This document shows, piece after piece, positions 51,401 through 57,426 of a stretch of DNA of 64,000 nucleotides. The translations under genes were made by a program, and so were the position numbers. The DNA is taken from positions 186,001-250,000 of the forward strand of contig JAXDKS010000043.1 in NCBI GenBank assembly GCA_034666985.1, read 5' to 3'. Each line of letters begins with the position of its first letter. Positions within the stretch are counted from its first letter, which is position 1. The DNA comes from DATARR01 sp034666985 (GTDB taxonomy: Bacteria > Acidobacteriota > Thermoanaerobaculia > Multivoradales > UBA5704). The notes beneath the pieces were generated by a model, which was not told where the DNA came from, made no database searches, and saw nothing but the letters and a program-made list of their open reading frames with translations.

Positions 51401-51765
51401 CCCTGGGTCCCCACCCGCTGGCCTACTTCCGGGAGCAGCTCGAAAAGAAGGGGGTCACGCCCGCCGCCCGTCTCGACGGCCTGCCCAATGGCGCCCGGGT
51501 GCGCACCGCCGGCTCGGTGATCGTCCGCCAGCGTCCCGGCACGGCCAAGGGTCTCCTCTTCCTAACCCTGGAAGACGAGACCGGCATGTCCCAGGCCGTC
51601 GTCTCCCCCGACCTGTTGAGGGAGCACCGGAAGCTGATCGTCGGCTCCCCCGGCCTCCTGGTCGAAGGCATCCTCCAGAAGCGGGACGGGACGATCTCGG
51701 TCAAGGGGGAGAAGTTCTGGTCGCTGAAGGATCTGGTGGCGGTGCCGAGCCATGATTTCCGGTAG
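48484..51765 (+). CDS. dnaE2: DnaE2-like DNA polymerase III alpha subunit with degenerate PHP domain
   Basis: A 1093-aa polymerase. The catalytic aspartates are in WPDIDLDLPSGDQRERV, and other palm and finger blocks (GRGSAANSAVCYAL, HTGGMVIAAGRLDEVVPLEP) are intact. The C-terminal OB region (VIVRQRPGTAKGLLFLTLED) and the ending PSHDFR are typical of error-prone DnaE2. The PHP domain at the N terminus is degraded: LHAASAFSFLDGAS in place of the usual HxHS, and VDANGVYA in place of a TDHxG motif, so metal-dependent phosphatase or proofreading activity is unlikely. ImuA/ImuB partners are not in the window. The stop codon lies inside the first base triplets of a REP repeat. Confidence 0.88.
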   Translation: MARKPAPPPYAELHAASAFSFLDGASLPEDLVERAAALGLPAVALVDANGVYAAPRFHQAAKQAGIKALVGAEVTLEDEPSLFQQRARLGPLGLVPDAKPPRPDTEPRGVDTQARLTLLAANQAGYRNLCRLATAAARGRPKGEARVSWDLLAEHAGGLHCLTGGDEGPLAREIAEGGIDPARRLLERLGHFFPGRLHVELQRHRLREEEHRNQALVDLARRLRLPLVATNGVRYARPEDKPLHDVLTAIRHHATLDTAGRLLASHRERHFKSGAEMARLFADLPEALAGSARLAGELDFTLDNLGYRFPEYPLPPGETPASYLRHATWNGAKARFRPLTAKAQAQIQKELDLIEKLNLAGYFLIVWDVVNFCLREGILAQGRGSAANSAVCYALSITAVDPVKMELLFERFLSEERGEWPDIDLDLPSGDQRERVIQYVYQRYGPHGAAMTATVITYRDRSATREVAKVFGYSEEQVDRLAKQLGNFSYDIHSGDQKSLTAELAAAGFDPQEPRLVHFMDLWTRIHNLPRHLGQHTGGMVIAAGRLDEVVPLEPASMPGRVVIQWDKDDCADLGIIKVDLLGLGMLAALEEMVPTIKQREGIHVDLAHLPPDDPKVFRMLQVADTVGCFQIESRAQMASLPRNHPTRFYDIVIQVGIIRPGPIAGNLANPYFERRNGRQPVEYHHPSLKPILERTLGVPIFQEQLLRVAMVAAGFTGGEAEELRRAMGSKRSVERMNAIVEKLRRGMTERGITGKSQDEIVQGITSFALYGFPESHAASFALIAYASSYLKAHHPTAFYLGLLNAWPMGFYHPATLVKDAQRHGVEIRPVDVQASGVQCRWEDRVLTEGMRDARTGLAPPAGAIRLGFRFVRGLRNRAAAVIEEERAKGPFLDAEDLVRRCDLHENELQLLAASGALACFGLTRRAALWQVARLGRPAGPLLDRLTDSEPSPLPEMTPSEETMADYGTVQLTLGPHPLAYFREQLEKKGVTPAARLDGLPNGARVRTAGSVIVRQRPGTAKGLLFLTLEDETGMSQAVVSPDLLREHRKLIVGSPGLLVEGILQKRDGTISVKGEKFWSLKDLVAVPSHDFR

Positions 51766-51902
51766 GGTGTGCTGTGCATGCACACCATCCTCCCTCCCGC
51801 TTCGCGAATCCCGTAGGGTGCGCTGCGCGCACCGTCTTCCTTCCATACCCCGCGGGTCCTCTGAGGTCTCCCTTCCGGGAAGGTGCGCACAGCGCACCCT
51901 AC
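51762..51902. repeat. cluster of three family A REP copies
   Basis: Copies at 51762-51788 (variant GTAGGGTGTGCTGTGC with a TGTGCATGCACA palindrome), 51813-51833 (GTAGGGTGCGCTGCGCGC) and 51882-51902 (inverted, GGTGCGCACAGCGCACCC). The first begins at the TAG stop of the DnaE2-like gene. The second and third form an inverted pair with a 48-base spacer. They match the doublet at 28012-28065 and the copy at 52748-52770. Confidence 0.85.
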
Positions 51903-51949
51903 GGGATCGCCTTTACAGAGGAAAAAAGACGGATTAGGATCATCAGGCC

Positions 51950-52129
51950 ATGTGGAAACACCCCATCGTCGAGGAGATCCGGAGAATCCGCGAAGAGCAC
52001 GCTGCGGAGTTCGACTACGACCTGAGGAAGATCTGTGAGGATCTCAAGAGGCGGGAGAGGGAAAGCGGCCTGAAGTTCGTCTCGCTCCCGCCGAAAAGAA
52101 TCCGGCGCAACGGTCCCACTTCTTCTTGA
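51950..52129 (+). CDS. small conserved protein upstream of RAYT
   Basis: A 59-aa protein: MWKHPIVEEIRRIREEHAAE, then a helical FDYDLRKICEDLKRRERESG segment and a basic end. I recall similar short proteins (PIVEEIRRIREE) in many genomes as hypothetical, antitoxin-like proteins; this is memory, not a search. GGATTAGGATCATCAGGCC precedes ATG 51950 without a strong ribosome-binding site. It lies between the REP cluster and the RAYT gene, 24 bases before the latter. Confidence 0.6.
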   Translation: MWKHPIVEEIRRIREEHAAEFDYDLRKICEDLKRRERESGLKFVSLPPKRIRRNGPTSS

Positions 52130-52153
52130 AGCCCTACGGGGCGCCCTTGCGTC

Positions 52154-52717
52154 ATGTCCAACTACCGCCGTGCACACATCTCAGGCGGCATCTTCTTCTT
52201 CACTGTCGTCACGGAGCGACGGGCGAGGATTCTCTGTCAACCAGCCGCTCGTACCGCTCTCGGTGAAGCCTTTCGCGAGTGCAAAAGACGATGGCCTTTT
52301 CAGATCGACGCCATGGTCCTCCTTCCTGATCACCTGCATGCGATCTGGACGCTACCTCCAGGAGACACCGCCTACTCCAAACGCTGGGGTTGGATCAAGA
52401 AGGAATTCTCCAAGAGCTGGCTTGCCACCGGAGGGATCGAGCAGCCTCTCAGCGAATCTCAATATCGACACAGAAGGAGAGGTGTCTGGCAGCATCGATT
52501 CTGGGAGCATACCGTCCGCGACGAAGGTGACTATGCGCGACATTTCGATTATGTCCACTGGAATCCGGTCAAGCACGACCTTGTCGAGTCGGTCGCAGCA
52601 TGGCCGTTCTCCACTTTCCACCGGTGGGTTCGAAAAGGAGTTTATGCTCGTACTTGGGGCTCACGCGACGAAGAGAAACCGGATTTTTCGGATATGGACA
52701 GCACCGCGATGGGGTGA
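52154..52717 (+). CDS. REP-associated tyrosine transposase (RAYT, IS200-like Y1)
   Basis: A 187-aa transposase of the Y1 HUH family. ISGGIFFFTVVTERRARILC is the N-terminal strand, VLLPDHLHAIWTLP holds the HxH metal motif, and HFDYVHWNPVKHDLV carries the catalytic-region Tyr and the NPVK motif characteristic of RAYTs. These single-domain enzymes nick and move REP hairpins; they are domesticated single-copy genes rather than full insertion sequences. Family A REPs flank it on both sides (51762-51902 and 52748-52770), so it and its repeats are almost certainly a cognate pair. Confidence 0.93.
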   Translation: MSNYRRAHISGGIFFFTVVTERRARILCQPAARTALGEAFRECKRRWPFQIDAMVLLPDHLHAIWTLPPGDTAYSKRWGWIKKEFSKSWLATGGIEQPLSESQYRHRRRGVWQHRFWEHTVRDEGDYARHFDYVHWNPVKHDLVESVAAWPFSTFHRWVRKGVYARTWGSRDEEKPDFSDMDSTAMG

Positions 52718-52747
52718 AGGTGGAGATAAGCGGACGGAGGAGGAAAG

Positions 52748-52770
52748 ATGGTGCGCACAGCGCACCCTAC
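52748..52770. repeat. family A REP, single arm 3' of RAYT
   Basis: A 23-base copy, beginning ATGGTGCGCACAGCGCAC, identical to the right arm of the doublet at 28043-28065. It lies 30 bases after the RAYT stop codon and 12 bases before the end of the convergent serine hydrolase gene. Confidence 0.85.
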
Positions 52771-52782
52771 GACTGATGCTCC

Positions 52783-54186
52783 TCAGCCCTTCCGGTACAC
52801 CCAGATGAACATCTGAATATAGCCGGGCCGGCCTTCCGCCGCGGGGACAATCAGAAACTCCTGAGGCCGGCCTTCCTTCGGGGTGACGCGGAAGCGGTGC
52901 TCGCCGATCTTGGTGATCGGGAGCTGGTCATTGCCGCGGGAGAGGAAGAGCCGGCCGTCGTTGACGTAGAGATCCATGTGGAAGTGGTTGACGTAGCTGC
53001 CGGCATAGTCGGCCATCTCCTCCGGCGTCATCTTCAGCTCGGCCGGAGGAGAGGACGGTTCCTCTTTGGGCTTCGGGCCCAGCAGCAGGTCGAACGCCTT
53101 GTCGGAGGTCTTGTTGAAGCGGACCCCCTCGCGGTTCGCGAGGACGATCACCGCCACCCTGCGCTCGGGGAACATGCGGATCTCGGCGCCGTAGCCCGGC
53201 AGCTCGCCGCCGTGCTCGGCCCGGCGCAGACCGCGGTCGTCCTGGAGGAAGAAGCCATAGCCGTACGCGCCGTTCCCGAAGACGTTGGTGGGGATCGGGA
53301 CGTGCGGCGTCAAGAGCTGGGCAGCCACTCCCGAGCGCAGCGCCTGGCGACCGTCGATCTGGCCGCCGTTGAGCACCGCGATGAGGAATCGTGAGAGGTC
53401 GTTGACACTGCTGAAGGCGTATCCGGCCGGCCAGAGGCGGGAGTCGTCCGCCACGGGCCGCAGCACGGCGGGCTTGCCCGTCTCACTGACGGCATGCCCC
53501 ACGGCCAAAGGGTACGTCATGGCCACGGTGGGCCGCAGGGTGGTGCGGGTCATCCCCAGAGGCTTGAAGAGGATCTCGTCCATGGCGTCGGCGTACGGCT
53601 TGCCGGTGACCCGGATCAGCATCGAGCCGGCCATGGCGTATCCTGCGTTCGAGTAAGAGAACGCCGTGCCGGGCGGCAGCAGGACGTCGCGGGTCGCCAG
53701 CCAGTCGACGAAGCGGTCGAGGGATTCGTCGCCATGTTCGTGACCCTCTCCGCCGGGGTAGTCCTTGAGTCCCGCGGTCTGGCTGAGGAGCTGATCGAGG
53801 GTGACCTGGCCGAGCTTCGGATCGAGCTTCTTGTCCTTCTTGCTCAGGGGAGCGTCGAGGCTGAGCGTCCCCTCCTGGGCCAGGGTGACGACCGCCGCCG
53901 CCGTGAGCATCTTGGTGACCGAGCCCACGCGGAACAGGGTGTCGGGAGTGACCGGCGCGCCCGTCTCCACGTTCGCGATCCCGAGCCCGCGGGCGAAGAC
54001 CACCCGGTTGCCCTGGATCACCGCCACGGCCAGACCCGGCGTGCCGGTGGCCGTCATCTCGTCGAGGGCAGTCCGCTCCAACTCGGTGAAGTCCGGGCCG
54101 GGCTGCGCGGCCTGGGCACGCAGCGGCGACGTGAGAACGAAGAGGAGGGCTGACAGAAGGATGAGGCTCTGGCGCATGGGGTTCAT
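52783..54186 (-). CDS. secreted serine hydrolase, beta-lactamase/PBP family
   Basis: A 467-aa exported protein. The signal peptide is LILLSALLFVLTSPLRAQA. The class C beta-lactamase/D-alanyl-D-alanine carboxypeptidase-like fold shows the Ser-x-x-Lys motif as SVTK (S89-K92) and the Tyr-x-Asn motif as YSN (Y178-N180), with HGGELPGYG as the third element. The C-terminal about 100 residues form a small beta-rich domain. Family members hydrolyse esters or peptides in the periplasm; no evidence favours antibiotic resistance. It is divergent from the flavoprotein gene. Confidence 0.9.
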   Translation of the reverse strand: MNPMRQSLILLSALLFVLTSPLRAQAAQPGPDFTELERTALDEMTATGTPGLAVAVIQGNRVVFARGLGIANVETGAPVTPDTLFRVGSVTKMLTAAAVVTLAQEGTLSLDAPLSKKDKKLDPKLGQVTLDQLLSQTAGLKDYPGGEGHEHGDESLDRFVDWLATRDVLLPPGTAFSYSNAGYAMAGSMLIRVTGKPYADAMDEILFKPLGMTRTTLRPTVAMTYPLAVGHAVSETGKPAVLRPVADDSRLWPAGYAFSSVNDLSRFLIAVLNGGQIDGRQALRSGVAAQLLTPHVPIPTNVFGNGAYGYGFFLQDDRGLRRAEHGGELPGYGAEIRMFPERRVAVIVLANREGVRFNKTSDKAFDLLLGPKPKEEPSSPPAELKMTPEEMADYAGSYVNHFHMDLYVNDGRLFLSRGNDQLPITKIGEHRFRVTPKEGRPQEFLIVPAAEGRPGYIQMFIWVYRKG

Positions 54187-54274
54187 GGTCTCCTCGGGAG
54201 ATCGGACGCGACATTATTTCCTACGTGTGCCCTGATAGGGTTGTCTACAGGCAGCAACCTGCTTGGAAACGATC

Positions 54275-55507
54275 GTGAAGGATCTCCCCACCCTCATCCT
54301 CGGCGCCGGGGCCGCCGGCCTCATGGCGGCCCTCTTCGCGGCAGGCCGGGGACGCCGGGTCCTGGTCCTCGAACGGACGCGGGACGGCGGGCGCAAGATC
54401 CTGGTGAGCGGTGGTGGGCGGTGCAACATCCTGCCATCCATGACCGAGCCGGCGCGGTTCGTCACCGACTCGTCGCCCAACACGCTGCGCAAGATCCTCA
54501 CCTCCTGGCCTTTGGAGGAGCAGCGGAGCTTCTTCGAGGAGGAGGCGGGAATCCCCCTGGCTTTGGAATCGGAGACCGGCAAGCTCTTCCCCGCCTCCAA
54601 CAGCGCCCGGCAGGTGCGGGATCAGCTCCTGGCGCTGGCCCGCCGGCGGGGGGCTGAGATCCGCTTCGAGGCCCTCGTCTCCGATCTCCAGCCGCCAGCG
54701 ACGCCGGAGGATCCCTGGCGGGTCCGCCTAGAATCAGGCGAGGAGATCGCCGCCTCCAGCGTGATCGTGGCCACGGGTGGGCTCTCCATGCCCGGCACGG
54801 GGAGCGACGGCACGGGGATCGACATCGTCCGCCGGCTCGGCCACACGATCCATGAAACCTATCCGGCCCTGACCCCCCTGATCCTGGAGCCGCCCCGATA
54901 CGCTCCTCTCGCCGGGATCTCGCGGACGGTGACGCTCCGCGCACCCGGCTCCAAGCGGACCTTCTCCACCCGCGGCGGCTTCCTCTTCACTCATCGCGGC
55001 TACAGCGGCCCCACCGTGCTGGACGTTTCCCACCTCGCCGTACGCTCCCGCCTCGCGGGTGGCCCGCCGCAGCTCCTTCGGGTGCAGTGGACGGAGATGG
55101 ACGCCGCCGCCTGGGACCGCCTCCTGCGGGAAACCCCTGGCACCCTTTTCGGGCTCCTCCGCCGCCACCTCCCGGACCGGCTGGCCGAGGCCCTCCTCGC
55201 GGACGCGGGCGTCGAGGGCAGCCGCTCCCTCCCCCAGCTCCGCCGCGAAGAGCGGCTCCGGCTCGTCGAGGCCCTCGCCGGCCATCCCCTCCCCTGGACG
55301 GGCGACGAGGGCTATCCCAAGGCCGAGGTCACCGGCGGCGGCGTGGCCCTCTCCGAAATCGATCCTCGCACGATGGAGAGCCGCCTCCACCCCGGCCTCT
55401 TCCTCTGCGGCGAGATCCTCGACGCCTTCGGCCCCATCGGCGGCCACAATTTCCTCTGGGCCTGGGCCACGGGAAGGGCCGCCGGGCTCGGCGCCGTCAA
55501 GGATTGA
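54275..55507 (+). CDS. HI0933/YhiN-family FAD-dependent oxidoreductase
   Basis: A 410-aa flavoprotein from GTG 54275 (VKDLPTLILGAGAAGLMAAL), which has a weak GGAAAC upstream; TTG 54263 would add four residues. The dinucleotide-binding GAGAAGLMAALFAAGRG, the family-specific GGRKILVSGGGRCN, and ATGGLSMPGTGSDGTG are present, as is the C-terminal FGPIGGHNFLWAWATG FAD-binding element. Members reduce or oxidise small molecules (BaiN type) but most substrates are unknown. It is followed by about 230 bases of non-coding sequence and the palindrome array. Confidence 0.92.
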   Translation: MKDLPTLILGAGAAGLMAALFAAGRGRRVLVLERTRDGGRKILVSGGGRCNILPSMTEPARFVTDSSPNTLRKILTSWPLEEQRSFFEEEAGIPLALESETGKLFPASNSARQVRDQLLALARRRGAEIRFEALVSDLQPPATPEDPWRVRLESGEEIAASSVIVATGGLSMPGTGSDGTGIDIVRRLGHTIHETYPALTPLILEPPRYAPLAGISRTVTLRAPGSKRTFSTRGGFLFTHRGYSGPTVLDVSHLAVRSRLAGGPPQLLRVQWTEMDAAAWDRLLRETPGTLFGLLRRHLPDRLAEALLADAGVEGSRSLPQLRREERLRLVEALAGHPLPWTGDEGYPKAEVTGGGVALSEIDPRTMESRLHPGLFLCGEILDAFGPIGGHNFLWAWATGRAAGLGAVKD

Positions 55508-55740
55508 CGACAAGCTCCTGCAGGAAGAGAGGACGGGGCCGATTCCGGTCTGAAGCCCCGGATCCGGCAATACGCGCTGTCGCCGTAAAGGCGGCGCATG
55601 TTCCGCGAAGACAGCTCATCCGCGTGAATTCGAGAGTGATCCCGCTGGATGAGGCGTCATCCCGGAACACGCGCCCTCGTTCCGGAGACGAGATGCCGTC
55701 CGGAAACGCCGTCCATATCGCCAAATTCACCGCATATCCA

Positions 55741-55903
55741 AAGGGAAAATCATTTTCCCTTTCCCCAACGCCCCATATCCGGAGGGAAAATCGTTTTCCC
55801 TCCAGATATGAGCCATAGAAGAAGGGAAAATGATTTTCCCTCCGGATATGCGCCATATCTGGAGATATGAGCCGTTGGAAAAAGGGAAAACGACTTTCCC
55901 TTC
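55741..55903. repeat. array of near-identical palindromes around a GGGAAAAT...ATTTTCCC core
   Basis: Four palindromes lie at 55741-55763, 55782-55804, 55824-55842 and 55883-55903. The core is AGGGAAAATCATTTTCCCT with one to five centre bases. The second copy sits inside a 37-base near-perfect dyad (CATATC...GATATG, 55775-55811). Between copies three and four is a core-less dyad, CATATCTGGAGATATG (55855-55870). Flanks recur in two forms (CATATCCGGA and CATAGAAGA). The array is AT-rich against a GC-rich genome and not in a gene, so it may be a REP/BIME-like array, an RNA structure or a protein-binding site cluster. Confidence 0.8.
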
Positions 55904-56159
55904 TTCTATGCGGCATCTCTCCGGCCGCTTTCTCAGAGCCGTGAGGAGGATGGGTTGGCCCAGGATCTGTGGCGAAAGCGCAGGCGACACTCCTCGCCCC
56001 CGCCGGAGTGAGGATTTCCGGCGCTCTGCGACAGGGTTCGGGCGACGACGCGGATACGGCCTCGCGCGAGGGTTTCCGCGGATTCGTAGTCCGTCAACGC
56101 AGGATCGCTCAGATCCGCCTTCACGTCGGAATCACTGGCCGGATTCGCTAGGAATCCCC

Positions 56160-56500
56160 AGCCGTGAGGAGATCCCGGATCAGGGGCTCCAAGTAGTCAT
56201 GAATTCCGATGCCGATCGCCGAGCGCAGGCCGACAAGCCGGAGAACGCCTTGAAGTTGGCCAGCCTCGCTCTCGCCATCGCGAGAAGGCTCCGGGGGGAG
56301 CGCTGTCGCTCGCGCCTGCAAGGTTGGTGCTGGGGCCACCTGGGCAACGCCCGCCGGGTAGCCACAGATTTCAATGGGGCCGACAAGGCATTCACTCGTG
56401 CCTGGCAGCTCTGGCGAGCCGGCGAGCCCGCCGAGCCCGCCGAGCCCGAATGGCTCCCCGAGTGGCTCCTGCTCTCCCTCGAAGCCTCTCTCAGACACAG
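56160..56500 (+). pseudogene. fragment of TPR protein
   Basis: The + strand reads NALKLASLALAIARRLRG, then SRLQGWCWGHLGNARRVATD and AFTRAWQLWRAGE, then LPEWLLLSLEASLRH, a piece of a TPR protein of a kind common in this phylum (HLGNARRVA motif). It has no start and stops abruptly at the junction with an inverted piece of the RyR-domain gene. It is a gene remnant within the rearranged block 55508-56812. Confidence 0.6.
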
Positions 56501-56501
56501 G

Positions 56502-56760
56502 TCCACTGCTTCATCACGCCGCGCACGGACTGGGACCAGGGAGCTTGGAGCCGATGTGCTCTGCCTGGCTCCGATTTGATTCCTTCAGATTCTCGGCGAG
56601 ATGCTTCCAGGGGACCAGGGAACGGTCCGTCGCCCGGCTTTCGCCTTTCTGCATCTGATCGCGGACGTACTCCTCGTGGATGGCCCGGGCCAGGATCTCG
56701 GTGGTCGTGCCCAGGAGGAGGCCCGGCTGGAGCACGCGGTCCAGCAGGCTGAAGACGGGA
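56502..56760 (-). pseudogene. partly inverted duplicate of the RyR-domain gene fragment
   Basis: 56542-56760 is a direct copy (minus strand reads LVPWKHLAENLKESNRSQAE) of 57658-57876 in the TrkA-N/RyR gene, with about 90% identity by eye. 56502-56541 is an inverted copy of 57620-57657 (plus strand reads QVHCFITPRTDWDQ). A duplication plus a small inversion with its breakpoint inside the RyR domain explains both. The copy has no start codon and is not a functional gene. Confidence 0.75.
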
Positions 56761-56812
56761 GTCCCGGTACAGGCCCTTGCAAAGATCGGCCTCAGCGAAT
56801 ACCCTGATCCCT

Positions 56813-57040
56813 ATGAGATGGGAAGACCTCATCACCGTTACTCCCGGCGTCCGGAGCGGGAAGCCCTGCATCGCAGGAACCCGCATCACGGTCTATGACA
56901 TCCTGGAGTACCTTGCCGGCGGGATGACGGAGGCCCAGGTCCTCACAGACTTCCCGAGCCTCCGTCCCGAGCACATTCGGGCATGTCTCGCCTTCGCGGC
57001 AGCCAGGGAGCGCCGCCTTGCCATCTCCTCAGCCGCGTGA
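56813..57040 (+). CDS. DUF433 antitoxin
   Basis: A 75-aa protein with the DUF433 signature: ITVTPGVRSGKPCIAGTRIT then VYDILEYLAGGMTEAQVLTD and FPSLRPEHIRACLAFAA. DUF433 proteins are helix-turn-helix antitoxins paired with PIN-like toxins. The GTG of the toxin overlaps its TGA. The start at ATG 56813 lies just beyond the rearranged block, so the pair was probably brought in or left intact by that event. Confidence 0.88.
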   Translation: MRWEDLITVTPGVRSGKPCIAGTRITVYDILEYLAGGMTEAQVLTDFPSLRPEHIRACLAFAAARERRLAISSAA

Positions 57041-57426
57041 AGCTCCTCCTGGACGCCAATCTGAGTTTCCGCCTTATCCGGCGGTTGGAGCCGGTTTTTC
57101 CGGGAAGCCAACAGGTGGATCGGATCGCCCTGCTCAGCCGTACTGATGATTCTGTATGGGACTACGCAGGGTTCCACGGCTTCATCATTGTCTCAAAAGA
57201 CAACGACTTCCGTCAGCTCAGCTTCCTCAAAGGACCTCCCCCGAAGGTTGTCTGGCTGTCTATCGGCAATGCCGGCACTGACACCATCGGGGATCTCCTG
57301 CTTCGCAACCAGATCCGGATCGCAGCCTTCGCAGAAAATCCCGAGGAGGGTCTGTTGGTCTTGGAGTTGGAGGTCGAGGAGCTTACTTCCCCTCCACCTC
57401 TCGTCCCCCCTGCCGCTGAATCCTGA
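57037..57426 (+). CDS. DUF5615 PIN-like toxin
   Basis: A 129-aa protein from GTG 57037. It has the PIN-like (Mut7-C) layout of DUF5615: KLLLDANLSFRLIRRLEPVF with the first Asp, ALLSRTDDSVWDYAG, and FIIVSKDNDFRQLSFL with the acidic pair. These proteins are predicted RNases neutralised by DUF433. Its end overlaps the convergent RyR-domain gene by 44 bases. Confidence 0.87.
   Translation: MKLLLDANLSFRLIRRLEPVFPGSQQVDRIALLSRTDDSVWDYAGFHGFIIVSKDNDFRQLSFLKGPPPKVVWLSIGNAGTDTIGDLLLRNQIRIAAFAENPEEGLLVLELEVEELTSPPPLVPPAAES

Noticed and set aside
54187..54262. Divergent promoter with defined boxes
   Set aside because: The 76-base gap must hold promoters for both genes but no -35/-10 pair stood out.
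55741..55903. Palindrome array as a CRISPR array
   Set aside because: Spacing is irregular (about 19 to 40 bases), flanks vary in a repeating way rather than as unique spacers, and no cas gene is present.
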